A stretch of 15,305 bases of DNA from Fimadaptatus sp963928645 (GTDB taxonomy: Bacteria; Bacillota; Clostridia; Christensenellales; Aristaeellaceae): contig CAWVGT010000035.1 in the NCBI GenBank assembly GCA_963928645.1, positions 1-15,305 of the forward strand, in the 5' to 3' direction. Numbering within the stretch: position 1 is the stretch's first letter; each line of letters begins with the position of its first letter. The translations under genes and the position numbers were made by a program. Positions 8,571-15,305 of the stretch are shown piece after piece. Under the pieces are notes generated by a model. The model ran no database searches. It had not been told where the DNA came from and saw only the letters and a program-made list of their open reading frames with translations.

Positions 8571-9638
8571 TCAGAGCTTGACTATCCAGTTGTGGGTGTC
8601 GGGCAGCCGGCCGTACTGTATGCCGGTCAGCGTGTCGTAGAGCTTCTGCGTCAGCGGGCCGATGCTGCCGTCGCCTATGCGGATCACCTTGCCGTCCATG
8701 CACAGCGAGTTGACCGGGCTGACGACCGCCGCGGTGCCGGTGCCGAACGCCTCCTCAAGCGTGCCCGCCTCGGCCGCGTCGAACACTTCCTTGATCGCTA
8801 TGCGGCGCTCCTCGACCTCAACGCCCATGTCGCGCGCCAGCGTCATTATCGAGTCGCGGGTTATGCCGGCCAGTATCGAGCCGTTGAGCATCGGGGTGAC
8901 TATGCGGCCGCCGATCTTGAACATCATGTTCATCGAGCCGACTTCCTCGACGTACTTCTGCTCCACGCCGTCCAGCCACAGCACCTGCGCGTAGCCCTTC
9001 TCGTTGGCGACCTCGCCGGCCTTTATCGACGCGGCGTAGTTGCCCGCGGTCTTGGCAAAGCCCATGCCGCCGCGCACCGCGCGCACGTACTGGTCCTCGA
9101 CGTATATGCCCACCGGATCCAGGCCGCTGGCATAGTACGCGCCCGACGGCGAGAGTATGATATAGAACGCATACGTATGCGACGCGTGCACGCCCAGGCG
9201 CACGTCGGTCGCGATTATCGTGGGCCGTATGTAGAGCGACGCGCCCTCGCTGTGCGGCACCCAGTCCTTCTCGACCTCCAGCAGCTTTTCGAGCCCGGCC
9301 ATGGCCAGCTCCACGTCGAACTCGGGTATGCACAGGCGCTCGGCCGACTTGTTCATGCGGCGGAAGTTGTCGCGCGGGCGGAACAGCTGTATGCCGCCGT
9401 CGGCGCGGCGATACGCCTTCATGCCCTCGAATATCGACTGGCCGTAGTGCAGCACCAGGCACGCCGGGTCCATGTCGAAGCTCTGATAGGGCTGCACGCG
9501 CGCGTCGGTCCAGCCGTCGGTGGGGTTATAGTTCATTATGAACATGTAATCGGTAAACAGCTGGCCAAAGCCGAGCTTGCTCTCGTCGGCGGGCTTGGCC
9601 TTGAGTTGGGTCGCGGGTATAAAGCGTATATCCTGCAT
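8571..9638 (-). CDS. ilvE: Branched-chain amino acid aminotransferase
   Basis: PLP fold-type IV transaminase that interconverts Leu, Ile and Val with their 2-oxo acids using glutamate / 2-oxoglutarate; last step of branched-chain amino acid synthesis. 355 residues, the length of the BCAT group II enzymes (Bacillus and mammalian type). Motifs: HYGQSIFEGMKAYR (64-77), RPRDNFRRMN (87-96), YIRPTIIATD (136-145), the PLP lysine Lys196 in GGMGFAKTAGNYAAS, EEVGSMN (231-237) and the C-terminal FGTGTAAVVSPV (298-309). Start ATG at 9638 has GAGG (9647-9650) with an 8-base spacer; a second AGGAG lies further upstream. No other ilv or leu gene is in the window. It has its own promoter with a palindrome at the predicted transcription start, so it is probably regulated separately. 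Confidence 0.96.
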   Translation of the reverse strand: MQDIRFIPATQLKAKPADESKLGFGQLFTDYMFIMNYNPTDGWTDARVQPYQSFDMDPACLVLHYGQSIFEGMKAYRRADGGIQLFRPRDNFRRMNKSAERLCIPEFDVELAMAGLEKLLEVEKDWVPHSEGASLYIRPTIIATDVRLGVHASHTYAFYIILSPSGAYYASGLDPVGIYVEDQYVRAVRGGMGFAKTAGNYAASIKAGEVANEKGYAQVLWLDGVEQKYVEEVGSMNMMFKIGGRIVTPMLNGSILAGITRDSIMTLARDMGVEVEERRIAIKEVFDAAEAGTLEEAFGTGTAAVVSPVNSLCMDGKVIRIGDGSIGPLTQKLYDTLTGIQYGRLPDTHNWIVKL

Positions 9639-9675
9639 TTTGATTGCCTCTTTCTCCTAAACGGTGTACTCGCCT

Positions 9676-9689
9676 GAATCAGCTGATTC
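9676..9689. promoter_or_regulatory. Perfect 14-bp palindrome over the ilvE transcription start (candidate operator)
   Basis: GAATCAGCTGATTC is identical on both strands. It begins 3 bases downstream of the ilvE -10 box, the classic place for a repressor site. It does not match the CodY box (AATTTTCWGAAAATT). The binding protein is unknown. Confidence 0.55.
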
Positions 9690-9692
9690 TTC

Positions 9693-9721
9693 ATTATAGA
9701 CACATCAGGGTTAAATAACAA
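9693..9721 (-). promoter_or_regulatory. Sigma-A-type promoter of ilvE
   Basis: Minus strand TTGTTA (9716-9721), 17 bases, then a perfect TATAAT (9693-9698). Predicted transcription start is near 9686, giving a leader of about 48 bases. Confidence 0.82.
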
Positions 9722-9890
9722 GGCGCATGGCGCGCATATCGGCGCGCGAAGCAACATTTTACACAAACTTGCATAAAAACGCGAACGGTTTACGCCTGGC
9801 GGCGGGAGATGCTTCGGGTTTTGGGGGTGGCGCTCGGGCTTGTCGGCGCCGTCAGGGCGCTTGCGCGGCGCGCGAAACGCCACCTGCGGC

Positions 9891-10220
9891 GCAGGGCAGG
9901 CGCGCAGCGGGTGCAGCGGCGCAGGGCAGGCGCACAGCGGGTGCGGCAGCGCAGGGCAGGCGCGCAGCGGGTGCGGCGGCGCAGGGCAGGCGCGCAGCGG
10001 GTGCAGCGGCGCAGGGCAGGCGCGCAGCGGGTGCGGCAGCGCAGGGCAGGCGCGCAGCGGGTGCAGCGGCGCAGGGCAAGCGCGCAACGGGTGCAGCGGC
10101 GCAGGGCAGGCGCGCAGCGGGTGCGGCGGCGCAGGGCAGGCGCGCAACGGGTGCGGCGGCGCAGGGCAGGCGCGCAGCGGGTGCGGCGGCGCAGGGCAAG
10201 CGCGCAACGGGTGCAGCGGC
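9891..10220. repeat. 30-bp minisatellite, 11 head-to-tail units
   Basis: Eleven exact-length units (GCAGGGCAGG, CGCGCAGCGG, GTGCAGCGGC in consensus thirds). Units differ at only five positions (9, 14, 17, 25 and 28 of the unit) and every difference is G versus A. The array is flanked by a 13-bp direct repeat GGCGCCGTCAGGG at 9845-9857 and 10218-10230. Because 30 is divisible by three, most frames stay open through it, giving low-complexity peptides on both strands. I see no ribosome binding site or recognisable product, so I treat it as non-coding. The 9722-9890 stretch before it has no feature I can support. Confidence 0.93.
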
Positions 10221-10307
10221 GCCGTCAGGGGCCGGCGGCCGCCTGATGCGCGCAGCCCGCCCGCGTCAGCGCGACATCCGGCGCTCGCGGCCCGCTCCCC
10301 TGCCGCA

Positions 10308-11230
10308 CGCAAAAGCGCCGCAACCCGCTCAATAGGGAGCGGGCAACGGCGCTCGATATGGTTTGGCCGCGTCAACTCTCGCCCGGCGCGGCGTCCGCCG
10401 CCTCGCTGTATGGGCACGACTGCGCATGCCGTCGACTGTCAATGCCCGCAATCCTCCGCTCCCCGCTCATACGCTAAAGCGCCTCAACCTGCTTTAGGCA
10501 AGCGGTCTGCGGCGCTTCGGCGCTCGGTACATAGTTCAACCACGTCAGTCCTTGCCCGGCGCGGCGTCCGCCGCCTCGCTGTTTGGGTATGCCTGCGTAC
10601 CATCGGAAATTCGAGTCTGAACCGTACTGCTCCTCATCCGCACGCAAAAGCGCCGCAATCCGCTCCCGGCAAAGCGTTCCCGGCGCATTAGTTCTCGATA
10701 CGTCACTTATTCGCGTCAGCCATCGCCCGGCGCGGCGTCCGTCGCCTCGCTGTATGCAACGCTCTCAGCACATATGCCCAAGCGCCGCGAACCACACCAA
10801 GTAAAGCGGTCTGCGGCGCTTCGGCGCTCAATACAGAGTTTACCGTATCCTAGCTCTCCCGGCACAGCATTCGCCGCCTTGCCATATGCGCACGGCTACA
10901 TATTGCCGTCGGCGGTCAATGCCCGCAATCCCCCGCTCCCCGCCCATACGCAAAACGCCGCAACCCGCTTAATACAAAGCGGTCTGCGGCGCTTCAGCGC
11001 TCGATACATAGTTCAACCACGTCAGCCCTCGCCCGTCATGGCGTCCGCCGCCTCGCTGTATGGGTATGCCTGCGTACCATCGGCAGTTCGGGCCTGAACC
11101 GTCCTGCTCCTCACCCGCGCGCAAAAGCGCCGCATCCCGCTCAATAGGGAGCGGGCAACGGCGCTCGATATGGTTTGGCCGCGTCAACTCTCGCCCGGCG
11201 CGGCGTCCGCCGCCTCGCAGTATGGGCACG
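10308..11230. repeat. ~170-bp tandem array of gene-3'-end / terminator units
   Basis: Units start at 10308 (A), 10472 (B), 10643 (C), about 10775 (D), 10949 (E) and 11120 (F). Spacings are 164, 171, 132, 174 and 171. Unit F overlaps the 3' end of the nine-module gene. Each unit has a hairpin with an AGCGCCG-type outer stem, then (plus strand) a segment matching the last codons and stop of that gene. A (10308-10418) and F (11120-11230) are the same over 111 bases apart from two changes (10323 A/T and 10407 T/A). The inner stem is CCCGCTC/GAGCGGG in A and F but CCGCTT/AAGCGG in E, a paired change that keeps the stem; in B a G-U pair keeps it. No coding gene is supported in 10231-11183. Confidence 0.88.
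11123..11165 (-). terminator. Intrinsic terminator of the nine-module gene
   Basis: Minus strand, 18 bases after the TGA: outer stem AGCGCCG / CGGCGCT (11159-11165 with 11126-11132), inner stem CCCGCTC / GAGCGGG (11149-11155 with 11136-11142), then TTTTGC. A near-identical copy lies at 10311-10353, and variant copies lie in the other units of the array downstream. Confidence 0.85.
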
Positions 11231-14200
11231 GCGTCAGGCCCGCGTCCTCGGCGTCCTGCAGCGTCACCAGGTACGGGCTGTACATGCCCGAACACGTCGC
11301 GCGGCTGTGGTAGTACGGGCCGTTCAGCGTGCGGTATACCCAGCGCACCACGCCCGTCGCGTCGCCGTCCGGCGTCAGCGTGGGCAGGGGCGCGGGCATC
11401 TCGGTCACGCAGTGCGGGCACGGCAGCCAGCCCTCTATCACCGCGTCGCTGAACAGCACCATCGACGAGTCCAGCCCCAGCTCGGGGCACGCCTCGCTCA
11501 CGTGATAGTACGCGTCGCCCTCGGCGTGGTACACTATCGCATACGGCAGGCCGATGTCGTCGTCGGGCGCGCATTCCGGGCACGCGCTCTGCTCGCGCAC
11601 CAGCGCCACGGCGCGCGCCACGCGCCTCAGCTCCAGCTCGCCCTCGCAGTCGCACTCCGCCGTGCGATGGTAGTACTCGCCGTCCTCGGCGCTGTACACG
11701 TACTCCTGCTCAAACTGCAGGCCCAGCGTCGCGTCGTAGTACGGCGTGGTCGTCGGCCCCGCAGGCGCGCCGTCGGTCGGCGCGGGCGTGCTTGAGGGCG
11801 CGGCACTCGGCGCGGGCTGCGTCCAGGTCGGCTCTATCGTGGGTATCGCGGTCGGCGCGCCCGGTTCGGCTTCGGGCGTGGGCGCTTCGGTGGGCGCTGG
11901 CGTCGGCTCCTCGGTCGGCTCCAGCGTCGGCTCCTCGGTCGGCTCCAGCGTCGGTTCCTCGGTCGGTTTCGGCGTCGGTTCCTCAGTGGGCTCCGGCGTC
12001 GGCTCCTCGGTCGGTTTCGGCGTCGGCACTGCGGTCGGCTTGGGCGTCGGCGTGGCGTCGGGGTGGCAGTACGGGCACTCTAGCGCGTTCGCCGCCTTGG
12101 CCTCGCCCCGCATCATCGGCTGGCCGTTCTTCATCGAGCCGCACACGCTGGACTTGTGGTAGTACTGGCCGCCCGCGTAGTAGACTGTCTGCTGGTCGTA
12201 CTCGCTGTAGTTGGGCGCGGGCGTGGGCGTGGCGTCGGGATGGCAGTACGGGCACTCGGTCTGGCCATTGGCTATGGCCTCGGCGCGGGTTATCGGCCGG
12301 CCGTCGGTCATGCCGCCGCAGACGCTGGATTTGTGATAGTACTGGCCGCCGCCGGTGTATACGGTGAAGCTGTCCCAGTCGCTGAGCTGGCTGAGCAGCG
12401 CAGCGTCGCTGACTATCTGCTCCAGCGGCAGCGGCTGGCACTCGGGGCAGGGCTGTTCGCCGTTGAGATACGCCTCGTCGCCGGTCTCGGGCACGGCGTG
12501 CTCCAGCGCGGCGCAGTCGGCGCTGGCGTGGTAGTACTCGCCGCCCTCGTCATGATACACGAACACGGCCGCGGGCGTGGCGGTCGGGCCGGAGGTCGCG
12601 GCGCACTCGGCGCAGGGCTGCGCGCCCAGCGCCAGCGCCTCGTCCAGCGTCATCACTACGCCGCCGCCCTGCGCGCAGTCGGCCGTGGCGTGATATACGC
12701 CGCTGAGCTCGTCGTAGTATACGAACGGCTGCAGCGTGGGCGCGGCGCTAGCCTCGGCCGCCGGGGTCGCCGCGGCGTCAGTCGCCGCGGGCCGCAGCGT
12801 CACGCTGCCGGTCGCCGCGGGCTGCGCGCCGTCGGTCGCGTCCGGCGCGGGCGTGGCCTGCTCCGCGGCGGGCGTGGCCTCCAGCGGCACGAACTCGGGC
12901 GCGGCAGTGGCCTCATACGGCACGAAGTACTGCGACGCGTCGGACGCGCTCACCACCAGCTGGCCGCTCTGCAGCGCCGCGACCGCCTCGGGGTACTCCA
13001 CGCCCACGCAGTCGGGGCAGGGCTTGTAGCCGGCCTCCACCGAGTGCGCCCAGGTATCCGGATCCGCGCCCTCGGTCAGCCCGCAGTCGGGCATCAGGTG
13101 GAAGCGGCTGCCGGTCACGGTGTGATACACCACCTCGGGCAAAGTATACGTGCCCGGCATATTGGTGGGCGTGGGCACGGGCGTGGGCGTCGGGCCCGCG
13201 AGCTGCGAGGGATCGGTGATGTCCATAAGATACGGATACTCCACGCCCACACAGTCGGGGCAGGGCTTATAGCCGGCCTCCACCGAGTGCGCCCAGGTGT
13301 CCGGATCCGCGCCCTCGGTCAGCCCGCAGTCGGGCATCAGGTGGAAGCGGCTGCCGGTCACGGTGTGATACACCACCTCGGGCGTGACCAGCGGCGTGGC
13401 CGTGGGCGCCGCGCTCGGGGCCTGGGTGGGCGCGGCCGTGGGCGCCTCGGTCGGGCGCAGCGTCGCGGTCGGGCGTATCGTGGGCTGCGCCGGTTCGGTC
13501 GGGCGCAGCGTGGGCTGTTGTTCGGGCGTGGGCGCCGCCGTCGGCGCTTCGGTCGGAGCGGTTGTCGGCTCCTCGGTCGGAGCGGTTGTCGGTTCCTCGG
13601 TCGGAACGGGGGTCGGTTCCTCGGTCGGAACGGGGGTCGGCTCCTCAGTGGGCTCGGGCGTCGGCGTCGGCAGCAGCGGGTATTCGCGCTGGCCGAGTAT
13701 CTCGTACACGTCCGCCAGTATATCGCTCTGCACTTGCGCATTCGCGCCGCTGGGCCAGGCAACCACGGCCTGCGCGTTGAACGTGGGCGCGGGAGTCGGG
13801 GCTTCCGTCGGGGCTTCGGTCGGGGCTTCTGTTGGAGCCTCGGTCGGGGCCTTGGTCGGGGCTTCAGTCGGGGCCTCGGTCGGGGCCTTGGTCGGCGCTT
13901 CTGTCGGAGCCTTGGTCGGGGCTTCCGTCGGGGCCTCGGTTGCCGCCAGCGCGTTCTGCGAGTCGGATGCCAGCGCCCTGGTCGAAGCCTCGGTGGGCGC
14001 CTCGGTCGGCTCCCCGGTGGGCGCCTCGGTCGGCGCTTCAGTCGGGGCCTCGGTCGGGGTCTCGGTCATGGCCTCGGTGGGCGCTTCTGTGGGCGCGCCG
14101 GTAGCAGTCACTATGCCGGGGTCGTCGTTGGACGCGCCGTCGTCTATCTGGAACACCTGACGCACGCTGTCTATCAGTTGATCGGCGCGGGGCTTGACGG

Positions 14201-14480
14201 CGTCGAGCCGGTACACCAGCGCCCAGCCCACCGCGAACACCGCCGCAAACAGCACCGACAGCAGCGCCTTGGCCGCCGCGGGCCAGCGGAGCTTGCGCCG
14301 CCAGAGCATTATCAGCCCTACCGGGTACAGCACCGCCAGCATGACGATGGTCACAATCGCGTACAGCACCGGCGGGCGGCGACGGCGGCGCGGGCGATAG
14401 TTGCCGCGCTTCTGCGAGCGCTCCATATACGCGCCGGACTCGCGCGCGAGCGTGAATCCCCTCTTTACAGCAATATCCAT
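11184..14480 (-). CDS. Membrane-anchored, Pro/Thr-repeat protein with nine H-x4-C / C-x2-C modules (function unknown)
   Basis: 1098 residues; no close named family recognised. Order: basic cytoplasmic N-terminus (1-37, RRRRR at 31-35); two TM helices (about 38-59 and 69-90); a segment to 125; (A-P-T-E)n and P-T-E-E-P repeats (129-365); then nine modules at about 369-410, 449-491, 586-626, 640-681, 706-746, 765-806, 926-970, 982-1024 and 1047-1088. Each module reads (V/Y)Y(H)...H-x4-C-(about 20)-(P/E/A)C-x2-C. One His and three Cys recur in all nine, the arrangement of a small zinc site, and the pattern recalls the short Y-H-x4-C...G-x-x-P-C-x2-C domain found at the ends of some secreted nucleases and ComEC-type proteins. 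Further P-T-E-E-P linkers occupy 811-868. Topology puts either both ends inside or, with two TMs, the whole repeat/module part on the same side as the N-terminus; a signal-anchor arrangement would put it outside. ATG 14480 is chosen by AAGGATGG (14488-14495), 7-base spacer; the frame stays open 49 codons further. Confidence 0.85.
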   Translation of the reverse strand: MDIAVKRGFTLARESGAYMERSQKRGNYRPRRRRRPPVLYAIVTIVMLAVLYPVGLIMLWRRKLRWPAAAKALLSVLFAAVFAVGWALVYRLDAVKPRADQLIDSVRQVFQIDDGASNDDPGIVTATGAPTEAPTEAMTETPTEAPTEAPTEAPTGEPTEAPTEASTRALASDSQNALAATEAPTEAPTKAPTEAPTKAPTEAPTEAPTKAPTEAPTEAPTEAPTEAPTPAPTFNAQAVVAWPSGANAQVQSDILADVYEILGQREYPLLPTPTPEPTEEPTPVPTEEPTPVPTEEPTTAPTEEPTTAPTEAPTAAPTPEQQPTLRPTEPAQPTIRPTATLRPTEAPTAAPTQAPSAAPTATPLVTPEVVYHTVTGSRFHLMPDCGLTEGADPDTWAHSVEAGYKPCPDCVGVEYPYLMDITDPSQLAGPTPTPVPTPTNMPGTYTLPEVVYHTVTGSRFHLMPDCGLTEGADPDTWAHSVEAGYKPCPDCVGVEYPEAVAALQSGQLVVSASDASQYFVPYEATAAPEFVPLEATPAAEQATPAPDATDGAQPAATGSVTLRPAATDAAATPAAEASAAPTLQPFVYYDELSGVYHATADCAQGGGVVMTLDEALALGAQPCAECAATSGPTATPAAVFVYHDEGGEYYHASADCAALEHAVPETGDEAYLNGEQPCPECQPLPLEQIVSDAALLSQLSDWDSFTVYTGGGQYYHKSSVCGGMTDGRPITRAEAIANGQTECPYCHPDATPTPAPNYSEYDQQTVYYAGGQYYHKSSVCGSMKNGQPMMRGEAKAANALECPYCHPDATPTPKPTAVPTPKPTEEPTPEPTEEPTPKPTEEPTLEPTEEPTLEPTEEPTPAPTEAPTPEAEPGAPTAIPTIEPTWTQPAPSAAPSSTPAPTDGAPAGPTTTPYYDATLGLQFEQEYVYSAEDGEYYHRTAECDCEGELELRRVARAVALVREQSACPECAPDDDIGLPYAIVYHAEGDAYYHVSEACPELGLDSSMVLFSDAVIEGWLPCPHCVTEMPAPLPTLTPDGDATGVVRWVYRTLNGPYYHSRATCSGMYSPYLVTLQDAEDAGLTPCPYCEAADAAPGES
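12994..13383 (-). repeat. Recent in-frame duplication of one module inside the nine-module gene
   Basis: 147 bases at 12994-13140 recur at 13237-13383, offset 243 bases (81 codons). I count three differences, all A/G on the plus strand and all synonymous, so the 49 encoded residues (modules 1 and 2) are identical. The other seven modules are far more diverged. Confidence 0.92.
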
Positions 14481-14532
14481 TTCATTACCATCCTTATAAG
14501 TAAGGGTGCAAACGCCCTGATTTTCAATGTAC

Positions 14533-14561
14533 AGCATACCACATTCGACAACCGGCTGCAA
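14533..14561 (-). promoter_or_regulatory. Candidate promoter of the nine-module gene
   Basis: Minus strand: extended -10 TGG-TATGCT (hexamer 14533-14538) with TTGCAG (14556-14561) 17 bases upstream. The -35 is weak (three of six), but the TG extension supports it. Predicted start near 14526, leader of about 46 bases ending in AAGGATGG. Confidence 0.6.
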
Positions 14562-14640
14562 CCGCTGCCCTGAAAAAACCACATTTGGGCCGGCATGTCG
14601 CGCACAATCCGCATCCGAAGCAGGCATATCGCGCGATAAT

Positions 14641-14710
14641 GTTCGTGTTTTATCGGCTAATGGGCCTGCTCCATATCGTCATATACGCACATGCCCGATC
14701 AAACACGAAC
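14641..14710. repeat. Imperfect 16-bp inverted repeat with 38-base loop
   Basis: GTTCGTGTTT (14641-14650) is the exact complement of AAACACGAAC (14701-14710). After one mismatch (14651/14700) five more pairs follow (ATCGG 14652-14656 with CCGAT 14695-14699). It lies about 80 bases upstream of the predicted promoter of the nine-module gene. No T-run follows either arm, so it is not a clear terminator. Confidence 0.7.
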
Positions 14711-15023
14711 TATGTGCATTACGACGCCGCCTGCGCGCACTATCGGTTAGACGGGCGGGCGGGAAGGTTTGTTCTGTTGAGGTCGCCATGTCGTTAACTT
14801 TAACGCACGGCTTTGCGCCGCGGAGGGTGCGCAAGCGGCCGGCCGGAACGCGGCGCGGGGCGGAGGCTGCGGCTGCTCGGCGGCACGGGCCCGCTTGGGC
14901 GACCTGCCTGGCTTGCGGCATCCGCTATTGCGCAGCCTCAGGGCAATTGCCGCGCCCACTGACGCGTTAACGGCGGCGCACCGGCTCGTCTGAGCCCGGA
15001 TCGCCGCTCGCGCGCGGCAGGCT

Positions 15024-15305
15024 GCCTGCCCGGCCCTGCGGTTGCGCATGGCTCGCCCGCCGCGCGGCGCTGACGGCGCATGGGTTCGCGCTCTCGGCGT
15101 TCAGCCGCGCGGATTGTCCTGGCCGGCTCGCTCGAGCGCCCTGTCGCGGAACTGCGCGCCCCGCGACAGTCCCTTCTCATGCGACCTGTGCGCGCCTCAT
15201 GGCCGTGCTTTGCTACAGCTTTACAGCTGACGCCGCCCGCTGCCTTCGCGCCTTCCCGGCGCCGCCCGAGAGCCTGCCCGGCCCCGCGGTTGCGCATGGC
15301 TCGCC
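15024..15305. repeat. 34-bp direct repeat, 248 bases apart, running into the window edge
   Basis: GCCTGCCCGGCC(C/T)GCGG... at 15024-15057 recurs at 15272-15305 with one C/T change. The second copy is cut by the window end, so a longer array may continue beyond. The surrounding 14711-15305 stretch has several short open frames in both directions but none with a recognisable product or ribosome binding site. CGTTAA-CT-TTAACG (14792-14805) is a small inverted repeat there. Confidence 0.7.

Noticed and set aside
7845..9677. A 610-codon open frame on the plus strand across ilvE and the RluA-family gene
   Set aside because: It lies antisense to two clearly recognised genes and spans the gap between them; the Arg/Ala/His/Val-rich product matches no family. 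GC-rich third codon positions on the minus strand explain the lack of stops.
9891..10220. CRISPR array
   Set aside because: Units are directly adjacent with no unique spacers, and no cas genes are near.
9536..10417. A possible Pro-rich or Gly/Ala-rich repeat protein encoded by the 30-bp minisatellite
   Set aside because: At least five frames stay open because the unit is 30 bases. None has a ribosome binding site or unique domain, and the minus-strand frame overlaps the ilvE promoter and start.
10480..11130. Small conserved peptides (about 40-60 residues) in the ~170-bp units
   Set aside because: Comparing units B and E, the roughly dozen differences fall on first, second and third codon positions without third-position excess, so there is no sign of protein-level selection.
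12156..14573. An 805-codon open frame on the plus strand opposite the nine-module gene
   Set aside because: It is antisense to a gene with recurring motifs, a ribosome binding site and a promoter. Its product is low-complexity Gly/Arg/Val and follows from the repetitive Pro/Thr codons on the other strand.
14527..15297. Short open frames in both directions in the right-hand 800 bases
   Set aside because: No ribosome binding site, domain or motif could be recognised, and the frames overlap each other on both strands.

Overview
The window is GC-rich DNA that reads like a chromosome segment of a high-GC member of the Clostridia (Bacillota), probably an uncultured gut lineage. The basis is a Clostridium-type pyruvate phosphate dikinase, strong AGGAGG-type ribosome binding sites, an AraC / URO-D-family gene pair and a VanY-type carboxypeptidase. 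Genus cannot be read from this sequence. Isoleucine is written mostly as ATA or ATC and hardly ever as ATT, which is odd at this GC content.

Layout, left to right. (1) 2-1882: the 3' part of ppdK (+), closed by a strong intrinsic terminator. (2) 1952-2470: gene-free, filled by a ~92-bp tandem repeat. (3) 2510-3403: exported VanY-family D,D-carboxypeptidase (+), convergent with an AraC-family regulator (-, 3449-4288). (4) The regulator is divergent from a URO-D-superfamily protein (+, 4422-5498) across a 133-bp spacer holding both promoters. (5) 5499-6252: gene-free, filled by a ~137-bp hairpin-bearing tandem repeat between the converging ends of the URO-D gene and rsmA. (6) On the minus strand follow rsmA/ksgA (6253-7140), an RluA-family pseudouridine synthase (7440-8291) and ilvE (8571-9638, own promoter with a perfect palindrome at the predicted transcription start). 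(7) 9722-11183: gene-free; a 30-bp minisatellite of 11 units, then a ~170-bp array whose units each resemble the 3' end plus terminator of the next gene. (8) 11184-14480 (-): a 1098-residue membrane-anchored protein with two N-terminal TM helices, long Pro/Thr/Glu repeat linkers and nine H-x4-C...C-x2-C modules. (9) 14562-15305: no convincing gene; an imperfect 16-bp inverted repeat and the start of another direct-repeat family.

The housekeeping genes (ppdK, rsmA, rluA-like, ilvE) do not form one pathway and mostly look like separate transcription units. The most unusual content is the nine-module protein with the terminator array at its 3' end, and the fact that three of the gene-free intervals are filled by tandem arrays of three to four unrelated unit lengths. 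No CRISPR array, transposase, rRNA or tRNA gene was found.
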